A DNA stretch of 64,000 nucleotides from Ophiura sarsii (GCA_035610835.1 CM069452.1:64948919-65012918); one strand, 5' to 3'; counted from the first letter of the stretch, positions 48,221 to 60,466 are shown. The notes: generated from the letters alone by a model not told the origin. Made by a program: numbers and translations.

Positions 48221-48403
48221 CACCTATATAGTGAGCACAGTATACTGCGCGAACGAGTAGCTTAGGGCCGTGGCTTAGTGCGTGGGACATAGGGCTGGGG
48301 TCCGGATCGAATCCCGGCAAGTTCCCGGCGACTTACAAATAGTTGCTGTTTTTCCTTCGAAAATTGTGATCCCGGTCAAAAACCCTAAACCAGGGTTAGG
48401 GTT
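48221..48403 (+). mobile_element. tRNA-derived SINE A, copy 2
   Basis: CCTATATAGTGAGCACAGTA, then A box TGGCTTAGTGCG (about 48271) and B box GGATCGAATCC (48304-48314), then GTTTTTCCTTCGAAAATTGT and a tail GGGTTAGGGTT. The CCCTAA head present in copy 1 is missing. Confidence 0.8.
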
Positions 48404-48466
48404 GTGCAAAAAGCACCTCTAAACATGAATGGATTAGCCTGCTCTCCCAAAAGACAGGCTTATATT

Positions 48467-48493
48467 TACCTTGATTTTTCAAAAATCAAGGTA
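48467..48493. repeat. Perfect 27-base palindrome
   Basis: TACCTTGATTTTT, one C, then the exact complement. It lies between the SINE and the 289-bp satellite. Confidence 0.85.
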
Positions 48494-48567
48494 CTCTATC
48501 TCTGCCGTTTCTTTCTTCTTTCTTATATAAGTCGAGAAACGACTAATATACTGTATTCGTCCTGTTT

Positions 48568-50584
48568 CTTCTACACACATCAGTGGTGTTCTTCTTGCGC
48601 CATCTCTCCCATTTGTTCCAATTAAAAATTAATTAGCAGCCAATCAATCAAACAATGCATCAATCAAAAAAAATTAAATCAAAGCAATTAAAATTAATCA
48701 ACTGACCAATTATCAATCAAACCATAAAAAAACTAATCAATTGATTAAAACAAACAAAATATAATCAACCAATCAAAACAACCAATCAAATCAATAATTA
48801 ATCATCAAATTGCAGTTCTGGGCTGTACAACTGTATCGCTGCCACTTCGCTTCTACACACATCAGTGGTGTTCTTCTTGCGCCATCTCTCCCATTTGTTC
48901 CAATTAAAATTAATTAGCAGCCAATCAATCAATCAATCAAACAATGCATCAATCAAAAAAAATTAAATCAAAGCAATTAAAATTAATCAACTGACCAATT
49001 ATCAATCAAACCATAAAAAAACTAATCAATTTATTAAAACAAACAAAATATAATCAACCAATCAAAACAACCAATCAAATCAATAATTAATCATCAAATT
49101 GCAGTTCTGGGCTGTACAACTGTATCGCTGCCACTTCGCTTCTACACACATCAGTGGTGTTCTTCTTGCGCCATCTCTCCCATTTGTTCCAATTAAAATT
49201 AATTAGCAGCCAATCAATCAATCAATCAAACAATGCATCAATCAAAAAAAATTAAATCAAAGCAATTAAAATTAATCAACTGACCAATTATCAATCAAAC
49301 CATAAAAAAAACTAATCAATTGATTAAAACAAACAAAATATAATCAACCAATCAAAACAACCAATCAAATCAATAATTAATCATCAAATTGCAGTTCTGG
49401 GCTGTACAACTGTATCGCTGCCACTTCGCTTCTACACACATCAGTGGTGTTCTTCTTGCGCCATCTCTCCCATTTGTTCCAATTAAAAATTAATTAGCAG
49501 CCAATCAATCAATCAAACAATGCATCAATCAAAAAAAATTAAATCAAAGCAATTAAAATTAATCAACTGACCAATTATCAATCAAACCATAAAAAAACTA
49601 ATCAATTTATTAAAACAAACAAAATATAATCAACCAATCAAAACAACCAATCAAATCAATAATTAATCATCAAATTGCAGTTCTGGGCTGTACAACTGTA
49701 TCACTGCCACTTCGCTTCTACACACATCAGTGGTGTTCTTCTTGCGCCATCTCTCCCATTTGTTCCAATTAAAATTAATTAGCAGCCAATCAATCAATCA
49801 ATCAAACAATGCATCAATCAAAAAAAATTAAATCAAAGCAATTAAAATTAATCAACTGACCAATTATCAATCAAACCATAAAAAAACCTAATCAATTGAT
49901 TAAAACAAACAAAATATAATCAACCAATCAAAACAACCAATCAAATCAATAATTAATCATCAAATTGCAGTTCTGGGCTGTACAACTGTATCGCTGCCAC
50001 TTCGCTTCTACACACATCAGTGGTGTTCTTCTTGCGCCATCTCTCCCATTTGTTCCAATTAAAATTAATTAGCAGCCAATCAATCAATCAATCAAACAAT
50101 GCATCAATCAAAAAAAATTAAATCAAAGCAATTAAAATTAATCAACTGACCAATTATCAATCAAACCATAAAAAAAACTAATCAATTGATTAAAACAAAC
50201 AAAATATAATCAACCAATCAAAACAACCAATCAAATCAATAATTAATCATCAAATTGCAGTTCTGGGCTGTACAACTGTATCGCTGCCACTTCGCTTCTA
50301 CACACATCAGTGGTGTTCTTCTTGCGCCATCTCTCCCATTTGTTCCAATTAAAAATTAATTAGCAGCCAATCAATCAATCAATCAAACAATGCATCAATC
50401 AAAAAAAATTAAATCAAAGCAATTAAAATTAATCAACTGACCAATTATCAATCAAACCATAAAAAAACTAATCAATTTATTAAAATAAACAAAATATAAT
50501 CAACCAATCAAAACAACCAATCAAATCAATAATTAATCATCAAATTGCAGTTCTGGGCTGTACAACTGTATCGCTGCCACTTCG
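48568..50584 (+). repeat. 289-bp satellite, 7 units
   Basis: Units begin CTTCTACACACATCAGTGGT at 48568, 48850, 49139, 49429, 49715, 50005 and 50295, spaced 282-290 bp. Each runs through an AATC/CAAT-rich central tract to GCAGTTCTGGGCTGTACAAC and GCTGCCACTTCG. Units are nearly identical. Variation is mostly in the CAAT run length, an A4/A5 run after CCAATT, and ATTGATT/TTTATT. No coding potential is present. Confidence 0.97.
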
Positions 50585-51989
50585 TTGAGCTTGGCATCAT
50601 AACTTAGTACAGCAGAACTGCATACCTTCTGCGTACCTTTCTCTTCACAATAATCATTATCACATGTACACTCTCCTGTAAATCTCTTTAATACCCCCTA
50701 CTGCATACAAAGTCTCATCAACCACAATCAAAGATGCTAAGTGGGGCAAAGTGAACTTGTATAACGCCTTCCATTCCCTGGTCATTGTATCATAGTAGTT
50801 GAAAAAACAAGGTTCTCCACTTCTTTATAAACAATGTTTCAAAAATTCAGACCATTTCTAAACTTTGCAAATCTTATTATAGAAGCATTTGTGCAGAGTT
50901 CTGTGATCACTCAACGCCTTGGATCATTAGCTCTCATAATATTACAAAATAAAACGGCCCTCCTTTTTGCTGACACTATTCTGTATACCAAATATGGGCT
51001 ATAACACTGTTAAATATAGGAATTTGGGTTCCAATAAAAATACCCTATTCCTCCTATTTTCCAAAAACCTGGACGTGAAATTTAATTTAATTTGTTACTT
51101 GGCCTAAAGAAACAATTTGGCTACAGTTATCATAATTCAGTGGGATTGCAATTCTACAATTACACAAAAATGACATTTGCAGATTCAAAACAGATTTTTG
51201 TAATCATTAGTAAGACTGGCATACAAGATCTACATGGTATACTATATGGATCAATTCATGCAAATTCTTGTAAAATAATAATCAGATAAATTGTTAAGCC
51301 AGCAGTTTTTGAGAGTGTAAAGTCCTTTAAATAGAAATAGCAATAGTTTTTAACATTATGATTTGAACTAAGCCAGTTGGGATTGAGGCTGCTATAGATA
51401 GGAAATTGGTAAATACACTTGGTAAATAACTTTTATGAGCTCTAGTTCTTGAGAGCAAACAAACTATCTACACCTGCTGTGATAAAACTCAATGGGCTTT
51501 TATCTACAAATCCCCAACAAGGAGCCATGAGGAAGCTTAAGGATGTTTAAGCAGTGCAATTTGTGTGAATTGTTAGGAAGGAATTCTAAGTAGGTATCAG
51601 GAATGATCAGGAATCATAAGGAGTTTTAGCAGCTACAAGGAAAATAATTGGGCCTTTCAGGAATACATGGTTTACTAGTGTTAGTAGTGCGCTATTTTGC
51701 GAGTGACTATTGGGCAAAAGTGTCTGACGGGGATGTTCGTCCATCTATGAGACATGACAAGGATGTGCTATTCGCGCTATTGTGCGATGCTCCTTTCAAC
51801 AATGTTAGTAAGTGCGCTATTCACGCGATTTTGCGAGTGATTATTATCAGGCCTTGAAATAAGAAATGAAAAGGGCAGGCAATTTAAGGCAATTTGAAAG
51901 GGGCACCAACTTTATCCAAGGCCATTATGTGCTTATGAATGGAGTAAAAACAGCCAGAGGCTACTAGGTGTGGCATCAAAGGCCAATGC
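50585..51989. other. Unannotated intergenic DNA
   Basis: GCGCTATT words recur at 51690-51830 (for example GTGCGCTATTTTGCGAGTGA), suggesting a small old duplication. No gene is supported. Confidence 0.45.
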
Positions 51990-52056
51990 TCATTCACGCA
52001 GTATACCGCACTCACTATAGGCTCTGTTGATTGCATCATCAAAAACCATCTGCACA
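51990..52056 (-). mobile_element. SINE A head fragment
   Basis: Read on the minus strand it matches the 5' part of SINE A (AGCCTATAGTGAGTGCGGTA and TACTGCGTGAATG). The tRNA-like part is absent. Confidence 0.6.
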
Positions 52057-52179
52057 TGTGCTTTGAGATTGACTTTTTGTTTTAAAAATGCATTTGACTC
52101 TCTGTGTATGTATTTTTTTTTATAGATTTAAGATAATTGTTGTATTATTGCATTAATCTTAGATTCATTCATTGTTGTA

Positions 52180-52252
52180 CAGCTGCTTTGAGTTTAGATC
52201 TCACTTAAGTAAAGCGCTCTATAAATGTGTGTTATTATTATTATTATTATTA
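52180..52252 (+). mobile_element. 3' tail of a LINE/SINE with (ATT)n
   Basis: AAGTAAAGCGCTCTATAAAT followed by GTGTGTT(ATT)n is the typical 3' end of L2/I-like non-LTR elements and their SINE partners in animals. A relative, on the minus strand, ends the element at 56937. Confidence 0.65.
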
Positions 52253-52403
52253 TATTGTGCTAAACAAATTCTTGCGAGAATTCGGTTTGGGTGTGATTGC
52301 TATGTAAAATTGTTGCCAGACTCAGATACTGTGTTTATCTAAACAATTTTGATAAGCGACCTTGTTGTGATGTTGTTAGTCTGACACATTCACACTGCAG
52401 TTA

Positions 52404-52780
52404 GGCCTAAAAAAAAAAGAAGGTTTGATTGGCGTAACCCGACCGACCCTAAATACATCGCCGACCCTGAATATTTTTTATTATTTTGAGGGCTGGGGAA
52501 AAAAAAAATTAAAGTTTTTGACTGTTTGCTTTCATTTTCGGCTATTTTAAATCCCCATCGAAATGATATATTGTTGAACACAACAGTACTGTGCAATGTC
52601 TACACATAGCTCTAGTGTATTTAATTGCCTGGCAAAAATGTATCGTTGTGTTCAACGATGTGTTCAAAAGTAGGTGATTTAAAAAATATAATAAAAAATA
52701 AAAATAAAAATAAATCCCGACCGACCTACCCTATTTGTTTTGGTCATGTTACGCCAATCAAACCTTTTTTTTTTTAGGCC
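52404..52780. mobile_element. MITE with TTA target duplication, GGCCTAAAAA ends
   Basis: GGCCTAAAAAAAAAAGAAGG at the left and, from the right, GGCCTAAAAAAAAAAAGG; both continue TTTGATTGGCGTAAC. Flanks are TTA (52401-52403 and 52781-52783). The interior holds CCGACCGACC words on both sides. TTA suggests PIF/Harbinger-type mobilisation. Confidence 0.88.
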
Positions 52781-52783
52781 TTA

Positions 52784-53552
52784 GTTGGGGTCCTATCAGA
52801 GGACATGACATTACAAAACCATTACATTGAAAAGTGAAAACCATATGGGTTGGTTTTGCCGGGGATTGGTTTAGTCTTTTGGAGAAGATAAAGCAAAAAG
52901 CGAATTGGTTAACCTTGAGTGAGGTTTGGTTTCCATTGTGAAATCTTTATCAATACTAGGAATGATACCAAGTGCAGGGCGAGGTTTTATATGTAGGGAT
53001 CAGGGATATTGGTGTGAATGTAAAGACAATAACTTAACATAGGGTTACTTCTTTATATAATAAGAAGAATGAAAAAAATTATTGAAAATGAATGAAATGA
53101 AATCAAAACATTTTAAAGTTTCTTGAAAACTTGGTTTTCAATTTTATATTTCTGTTTTTATTTCTTTCAAAGCTCCAATGTAAACCAATGCTATAATTAA
53201 TGGCATCATATTTATAAAATCAACAATTTGTACATACAAAAAACAATTAAGTCAAGTGTTTTCGGAGCCAATTTTTACAATCTTTTTCGAATAACTACAC
53301 CCCTCCCCCACCCCACCCCATCCACACAAAAAACCCCGCCCAGACATTGGGCTCATCATAGGGTTTGTGGCAAGAGTGATTCTTCATACATGCACATGGT
53401 ATGTGAGACAGATTTTTTAGTTCTTATAACCTTACAATCAACGCATAGAGAACATACACACTCTTTGTCTGATATAGCTTGCAGGGTTAAAGGGAAGAAA
53501 TAAATTTAATACATTCAAGAACAAACTTCAATGGAAGTCTGACCTGAACCAA
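52784..53552. other. Unannotated intergenic DNA
   Basis: A C-rich tract lies at 53300-53345. No gene is supported. Confidence 0.5.
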
Positions 53553-53857
53553 AGAAGATTTTTTGAGCAACATTAGCATGCGTTTTTCACTTTTAATCAC
53601 AAAGCATGTGTTAAAGTAATTATCAGCTGGGGATCATCGGCCTTCTACTTTCATAGTAACAATGTACAGATATAAAAAGAAGTTGAATCTCAACTCAAAA
53701 TGTGTTTTTAAGAGAAAAAAACAGAGGATTGAATTGTACTACTTGTCGCAGGATGTTCTTAAGACCGACATGTGTTTAACAACAGTTTAATATAAACCAT
53801 TTGTTGCAATGTCAATAGAAACCATGAAGCATGCTTGTGTTGCTCAAGAAATCTTCT
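53553..53857. mobile_element. MITE with AGAAGATTTTTTGAGCAAC ends
   Basis: AGAAGATTTTTTGAGCAACA and, from the right, AGAAGATTTCTTGAGCAACA form inverted ends of about 30 bp, continuing to GCATGC. A partial relative is at 9013-9121 and shares CATGTGTTAAAGTAATTA. Confidence 0.75.
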
Positions 53858-54330
53858 ACATGTATGCTTTAAACAATTTTGAACCCGTTCAAAGGCAGTT
53901 TTCACCACAATGTAGCAAAATAACTGCCCTCATTTAATGCGGTGCAAGTTTTTTTTAAATTTTAGACCTCAAAATTGTTGATCTATTTTGGTAACGATGA
54001 TTTGTGTGTAATTTAGGCAGTTTTAACCAAAAACTGTTTTTGTTATGATGTCCTAACATTATTGAATAAAAAATCGGCCACATTTAATTTGGTAAATTTC
54101 ATATTTCTTGGGTTAACATATCCCCCTTAAACAAGACAACCCATTCCATTACTATATTTTCAAAACCCTTAAAAGCTTCTGAGACATGCACATAATTCTT
54201 CCCTTTAATGTGATGATACGTTTTTATTTTCTAGTGATCAATGCAAGCAAAAATGTCATGAGTTTCATTCTTTACTAAATCTTCATAATATTACAATTAT
54301 TACTATTATTTATTATCATAATTGTCATCA
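53858..54330. other. Unannotated AT-rich DNA
   Basis: Nothing is supported here. Confidence 0.5.
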
Positions 54331-54332
54331 TA

Positions 54333-54537
54333 GGGTAAAGTCGCCTATTTTCGGTCAGTGCCTACTTGGCAAAAGTGGTGTAATTGCATCGGTCGTCGCC
54401 ATTTTAAAAGCAATACCGGCATCAACTATGCGGGGACTTTTTAGCTGTCAGTTTATAACGACGGAGGTAATTTTCGCTACACGATTTAGGCGAAGTGACC
54501 GAAAATAGGCGCTGACCGAAAATAGGAGACTTTACCC
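54333..54537. mobile_element. MITE with TA target duplication, GGGTAAAGTC ends
   Basis: GGGTAAAGTCGCCTATTTTC and, from the right, GGGTAAAGTCTCCTATTTTC form inverted ends of about 28 bp. TA lies on both sides (54331-54332 and 54538-54539). The 205-bp length and TA target fit a Tc1/mariner-type MITE. Confidence 0.82.
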
Positions 54538-54539
54538 TA

Positions 54540-55430
54540 TACAATATTAGTGTTTCATATTATTATTGTAGCAAAGAAGAGTTCTTGCTTACATGAACTT
54601 TCGTGAATAAAGTAAACATTTGAAATCTGAAATCATGGCTCATTTGAAACTTGGTATATATAGTATAATATGTACGTACACACTAAACAATGACCAGCAA
54701 ATTGCAATTATAAATTCAAATTTGCTGCATGTTCACATAAAATCAGGATGCAGCTGCAGTACATGTAAATCAATTGTACAGAGATACTTCTTTAAAATAT
54801 TAAATTCAAAAGAGTCTGACAAAACATCTGAAAAAAAATAGGTAAATATATAACACATTAATTTTTCAACATCCAATGTTTGCATTCTTTTGGCTTTTTA
54901 AAAATGACCAACTGACATTCATAATCACATTACATCATTTGTGGTGAAAGGTTTAGTGTGAAGACCCGCAGAACGTCAGGAGTGTAACATTGACAATTGA
55001 CCTGAATTTTTAATACTTACTTATAGATTTAATTTAGATGTATCCTTACATTATAGTAGTAGGTGGTGTAATAAATATAATATTAACAAACACAGTTGTG
55101 TTTCATTGAGTATATGTGCTACAGATAGCAAATAAGGGTCCGTCAGGAGTGTAACACTATAGTTAAGTCCAAATTAACACAGCTGTACGATACCTAGATC
55201 CTAAAATATCAATACTGTGAAAATAATATTATCAGAGCTCTAACATACACATATAAGGCTTGTTAAATAATACAGAACAAATTATACATATGGTGTGAAG
55301 CGCAGCGTCTCCCAACAACGAATCTTCCTGTGAAAGTGCCGTAGCGTAGCCGCTGGGAGGCCTATGTTTTGTTCTGCTGCCTGCATATCTTGGATTATAA
55401 TTGCCTTCTTGTATTGATGGGACTAATGTT
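54540..55430. other. Unannotated intergenic DNA
   Basis: Nothing is supported here. Confidence 0.5.
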
Positions 55431-55438
55431 AATGCTGT

Positions 55439-55606
55439 CAAGCCTTTTGTTAAGCAGGTCTTGACCAGGAGCCACTTTTTACCATTTTGACAAAATATGG
55501 CTCCTGGTCCTATACTTTACTGTGCAAAGTTTGGAAAACACCAGGAGCCAAAACTTGGCAACCAGGGGGTAAAAAACTCCTGGGTGCCCGCTTAACAAAA
55601 GGCTTG
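55439..55606. mobile_element. Short MITE with 8-bp target duplication (hAT-like)
   Basis: CAAGCCTTTTGTTAAGCAGG and its near-complement ending AACAAAAGGCTTG are flanked by a perfect 8-bp duplication AATGCTGT (55431-55438 and 55607-55614). ACCAGGAGCCA words recur in both orientations inside. The 8-bp target is characteristic of hAT elements. Confidence 0.9.
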
Positions 55607-55792
55607 AATGCTGTACATGAGACAAATATTGTAAGTGATAACGCAAACTTCCAGGCGAGTAACGCAAACTTCCAGGCGAGGGCTAGGTCTAAATTAAAAT
55701 GATCAATTTTCAATCAAAATAAGCTTAGGCCTACTCAGTCAGAAGTGTAGGCCTGTCAGCTTCCGTTTTTTATGACAAATAACCTATCGAAT

Positions 55793-56236
55793 GTGTTACT
55801 GTTATATAAAACAAATAATGAATGGAACATTTCATCTTTCACCTCAAGAAAATATTCATACCATTGCACTCATAAACATTCATTATTTGTATAATGTACA
55901 CATAACAGCACCTTCACAAATTACATTTTATACAACACCTAAGAAAATCATTGCTATTTCATTGGAGGATTATAGGTCACGTGTGATTAAATATCCGCTC
56001 CATTGCACGATTTGCCGTGCATCTACGATACATTGCACGGTGAGCCGCTATAGCCTAATACTGTACATGCTTATATTATTATAACATTATATGTTGACTT
56101 TGGATAAATCTCTATAATTTGTTACAAAATAATAATGATTTTCTTAGTGTTGTATAAAACAAATAACACCTCATGAAAATATTTGTACCATTGCACTTAT
56201 AAACATTCATTATTCGTATAACATCACATGCACATT
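55793..56236. repeat. Direct and inverted duplicated segments
   Basis: TACCATTGCACTCATAAACA with flanks (55793-55912) recurs diverged at 56149-56236 in direct orientation. TTTATACAACACCTAAGAAA (about 55927-55951) has an inverted partner at 56128-56158. The arrangement suggests a duplicated inverted-repeat element. Confidence 0.55.
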
Positions 56237-56936
56237 CAGTGTCTGACATTTAACATTTCTTTACGCAGTTAAAATCATTGATTCATTTATAAACATAACA
56301 CATCATTTTAAAGTATCAAAGTCGCAACCTAAAAGGTTGAGTGGACCAAACACATTCTACATATAATATAATAATATAAGTCACATTAATTTACAAAAGA
56401 GTGAGTGAGCACAATACATTTTATAGAATATATTGTAAGTCATGTTCATTATGTCCAAAGATTAAAATGTTATTATAGGAATGTAAAAAGAGACATGGGA
56501 TCAGCCGGCTAGTTAAAGCAAGAAGATCCCTGTCCAACCAGTCAAGGTAAGAGAGCTGCTAAATATAAGCGTAGTATAAAATTTTACAAAATCCATGTGA
56601 CTTTTTAAAAGTTATTAATGTAACATTTCCATTTATATACATTATACCATAACAGATTTGTACAGTTTAAACATTGATAGTAGTATAATTATTATACCAG
56701 TGAACTTTATGCATTGAAAACATTGCGCCACTCACTTACTTATAAGTCAGGCTCGATAGAATAATTACAATATTTATATCATTAGTTGACGTGCAACCAT
56801 TTTGTATCGCAATATCCCTAAATCAAGTAAAATCTTTAGCGGTTGTTGTACTATACTGCCACTATCAATACCTCGTTCCTAATAGAGTAAGTCCTATACA
56901 ATATGCGCTTAAAGCTCTACGGAAACTATGTCACCG
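56237..56936. other. Unannotated AT-rich DNA
   Basis: Nothing is supported here. Confidence 0.5.
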
Positions 56937-57513
56937 GGTTATTATTATTATACAAGGCATTTATATAGTGCTCTTACACAATGAGGTACCACAGCGCTTT
57001 ACAGAATAAAATACATCTATAATTAAATGCATACATAGTAAAAGGTAAAAATACATACACAGTAAAAGGTTAAAGTACATGGTAAAAGGTAAAAATACAT
57101 ATACAATATAATTTGTTTAAAAATACAACACATTTAAAACAAGTTGATGTGAAGAATAACCAAACAGGTTACAAATTACGCAAGAAAAGATGTGTTGTTA
57201 ATAGTTTTCTGAACTGGGTAAGCGATTCTGAAGATACTGAAGATGTTTAATTTCTTTTGCGGAAGTTCCAAATGAAAGAGAATTTGCATAATCAAGGCGT
57301 GATGTAATAAGAGCCCGAACTGCATGGTGACATGTGTTTTTATCAATAAACATCCGAACACGGGATAAATTCCTCAGATGGAAATTCAAACTGCGACACA
57401 ATATGGACACATGCTGGGGACATTTTCAGAGAACTATCAAATTCAACACCAAGATTGCGAACATGAGAACTAGATTTGATATGCATGTCACCAACACCAA
57501 GTGACATGCCAGA
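56937..57513 (-). pseudogene. Truncated non-LTR retrotransposon, reverse transcriptase C-terminal remnant
   Basis: On the minus strand, VRNLGVEFDSSLKMS and, in a shifted frame, ALITSRLDYANSL followed by IKHLQYLQNRL are the standard C-terminal part of CR1/L2/I-type reverse transcriptases. A frameshift lies near 57410, and sequence after NRL is internally deleted. The 3' region has three copies of an AGTAAAAGGTAAAAATACAT unit (57030-57105) and ends in TGTAAAGCGCTGTGGTACCT and ATATAAATGCC with (AAT)n, the usual 3' end of such elements. It is dead. Confidence 0.85.
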
Positions 57514-57561
57514 GAGTGTCTAGTCTTTTTTCTGTCAACTGGGTTGTAAGTTGTTGCACAT

Positions 57562-58109
57562 GCACCCGGGGGGGGGGGGGGGGGGGGGGGCCAGTCAAAC
57601 ATAATGGTGTACACATGCGTGACCAAAAAAACACGTAAAAAGGGGTGTTTTTTCAGTGTTGGACGCGTCACAGGCGTGATGCGTTAAGGGTATCAAAAAC
57701 GTTGATTTTCAAGAAAAAGGGTGGCTTAAAATACAGGTCGAACGTGTTTAGGGGTAACTTGTTTTGTTCCCCGTTCCCAGAAGAATGTTATCCCCGTTTT
57801 TGCGATTTCTTTTGAGCGTCTCATTTCCAATTTGAGAACGCATGCAAGATCCTCCTTGACAGCATTTAAATGTACATACAAGAAAGAACAATACCCATGA
57901 ATAAATGTTTGTCTATTCATATCTACGGGCATATCTATTGCAGGCAAATAGACAAAAGTTGTTTAGGGGTCATATTCTGGCAAAAACTTGTTTAGGGGTC
58001 AAAATTTGCAAGGAAAGCGCGCTAAAAACTTGTTTAGGGGGTAATTTTGCTTGCTTTAGGGGGTGTCTGGAAAAAATTTGACGCATGTGTACACCATTAT
58101 GTTTGACTG

Positions 58110-58140
<31 letters not shown>

Positions 58141-58147
58141 TGGGCAC
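57562..58147. mobile_element. Inverted-repeat element bounded by G and C runs
   Basis: A run of 23 G (57568-57590) followed by CCAGTCAAACATAATGGTGT is mirrored by ACACCATTATGTTTGACTGA and 30 C (58111-58140). Inside are three tandem-like units with TTGTTTAGGGGTCA (57957-58055). No coding frame is supported. Confidence 0.8.
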
Positions 58148-58530
58148 ACGCATATCATATAAACGTCTAGAAAAACATGCAAAACATGTTGTGCCACATA
58201 AAACTTATTTAGTTGACAATATAATCAAATTACATATAATTGGTCAAACATTACTTCAATATTATGTAGAAACGTATATAGATCAAATGTACTTTCATAT
58301 ATTGTATATACATATAAGGTTCGAGTTCAATATGGTCACAAAATCATCCAGTTGCAGTAACTTCATCACTACGTAATTCCAATACCGATATGATAGCCCT
58401 TTTTAGACATCAACATTAAAATGCAATATAGTAAATCCTACTTGTGCTGCAGCTTTTATTGCCAAGTCTAAGCTTGCTTTGACCTATTCAAAATGTAATG
58501 AAGCCCATCTATTTTGTTTTGAACAAACTA
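58148..58530. other. Unannotated DNA before a LINE remnant
   Basis: No repeat terminus or gene is recognised; the reverse transcriptase remnant begins at about 58540. Confidence 0.4.
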
Positions 58531-58539
58531 CACCAACAA

Positions 58540-59415
58540 ATTGGAGACAAATTAGTGGACGATCTTGTCAAGAAAGTTGTTGGTCGTATCAAATCTCTTT
58601 ATAGACATTCTAGTTACCTTAGTAAAAATCTGAGTGCAGCTCTGATCCAATGTCACCTTGACTATTGCTGTTCCGCATGGTTTGCTGGTATCAATACCAG
58701 GGCCAGACACAAATTACAAGTCACCCAAAACAAAATAGTTCGCTTCATTTTGAAATTGTCTCCAAGGACTCACATTGATCAATTTAACCGTAATTTACTT
58801 AGACTCCTAAATACACAGGACCGTGCAAAACAGTTAAGACTTAACCACGTTTTTAATATCTTTAATGGTATTGGTGCTCCTTACCTTGCTCACAATTTCA
58901 TAAGAACCACGAGTGCTCATTCCCACCGAACTAGGTCAAGCAATTTCAATTTATTGTCTCTAGAGTTAAAGGAATTGCTTCCAAGTCATTTTACTACAAT
59001 GCCATCTTAGACTGGAACGCCCTGCCACCACATATCCAGACCATACGCAGGAAGATGGAATTAAAAAAGGCTGTGAAAAAACACCTGGCTGATTGCGCTC
59101 TGAAGCAGGAATCTGCAGATTTTATACGCGTGTAGGCTTATTGTCCAATGTGTCCAATGTCATTTTGTTTATGTTACTCCACGTCCATGGCCCTCTTGTT
59201 GTGTTTTTTTGGGACCCCATTGGAAATAAGTCTGCACATGTAGCTGGTTTTTATGGGCAATCCTGGCCTTGCAACTGTTGGTGTTGTGGTGTGTTTGCCG
59301 TTCCAGTTTGAGATGGCATTGTGATGCGTTATTTATTGAATGTTATTTTAATTTTATACTCGTATGATTTGTTATTTGTATATGTTGTGATGCCAAATAA
59401 AAACTAAACTAAACA
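58540..59415 (+). pseudogene. Truncated non-LTR retrotransposon, reverse transcriptase C-terminal remnant
   Basis: Residues ALIQCHLDYCCSAWFAG and LQVTQNKIVRFIL, then after a +1-type frameshift near 58960, SFYYNAILDWNALPPHIQ with a stop at 59133-59135. This is the typical end of a non-LTR polyprotein. The 3' region ends in GATGCCAAATAAAAACTAAA with a CTAAA repeat, a plausible element terminus. Everything upstream of the thumb region is missing. It differs from the other remnants and is likely a separate family. Confidence 0.88.
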
Positions 59416-59659
59416 AGCCATCGAGACATGGCCTTCTAGCAGTGGAACCACAATAGAATCATATTCAATCATAGCACGACATTTTCCAGCAATGTGTGCC
59501 CCATATATAGGTAGGGTTGCATTACCGCCAATTATAGAGTAAAAAGATCTTGGCCATATAATGTTCACTGGAAGTTTACTGTCAATGGAAATTGTTACAA
59601 ATATATACATGTATTTACATATTGTAAGAAAAATACTTTTCAAATTGGTTACGTACTAT

Positions 59660-59860
59660 TATAGTTCAGGCAGTTACGATTTGGCGAAACCGGTTTACAG
59701 CAGCGAATGAAAATGCTTGCATGGTACAACATGGCGCGCAATGTCATTGTATGTGTGACGCTTGCGTATGCCAAAGTTGCGCTTATACGCTTGGATTTAC
59801 GCGCGGATAGATAAAAAACAAATATTTCTCACCAATTTGGAACTGATTGAACTTTAGTAC
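59660..59860. mobile_element. MITE with TATAGTTCAG...CAGTT ends
   Basis: ATTATAGTTCAGGCAGTTAC at the left and, from the right, CTAAAGTTCAATCAGTTCCA. The interior has AAACCGGTTTACAGCAGCGA, shared with 43464-43520. It is followed 20 bp later by the ATCGAGGGCTCAG-family MITE. Confidence 0.65.
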
Positions 59861-59882
59861 AGAAACTTATTCAATCATCAAC

Positions 59883-60120
59883 TCGAGGGCTCAGAACCAC
59901 AAGGCCTTATTACCATTTTGACCATTTTGAGAAAAAGACTATTGAAGAATTTTAAACACTATAACATTTAAAAGCTATAACTTTGAAAGGGGTTGTTTTG
60001 TGTTATGGAGATAGGCTGTGTTACTGCATGTGGAAAGAGAATTTCTTTCTGAACACTTTGATACCAAAATCTCATTTTTGAAAAAAATGGAGATGAGGTC
60101 TTGTGTTCCCGAGCCCTCGA
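59883..60120. mobile_element. MITE, ATCGAGGGCTCAG family, copy 2
   Basis: TCGAGGGCTCAGAACCACAA at the left and GAGCCCTCGA at the right, with the family interior CATTTTGAGAAAAAGACTAT and AACTTTGAAAGGGGTTGT. Slightly shorter than copy 1 (238 against 259 bp). Confidence 0.85.
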
Positions 60121-60466
60121 TTAACTAAAGTATGACAAGCAAAATGCTTGCTTGCAAACAACCTATTCACTTTTTGATTTACCCATAACCTACTGTATAC
60201 AATTTCACATTCAGAGTTGCAATTTTTACTATAGTTCCGTGTGTGCCTTTCAATGTGCGCGTCTGTACTGACTGGGACCGATGTACTGAGCAGGGTGTGT
60301 GTGTGTGGAGCCGCCTGCACTAGTTGGATATTTTGTGGTGGGATCTGAAAAGGCAAATAAAAAATAACATCATGAAATAACACAATCAACAGTTACGTAG
60401 TGGCCAAACGAGATATGACATGGGTTCAATTCCAAGCGCTGGCACAGCCAAATGTTTCAAATTATT
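60121..60466. other. Unannotated DNA
   Basis: A short GT repeat lies near 60293-60305. Nothing else is supported. Confidence 0.45.

Noticed and set aside
48568..50584. A CRISPR-like array
   Set aside because: The units are 289 bp and repeat entirely, with no short repeat and variable spacer pattern; it is a eukaryotic satellite.
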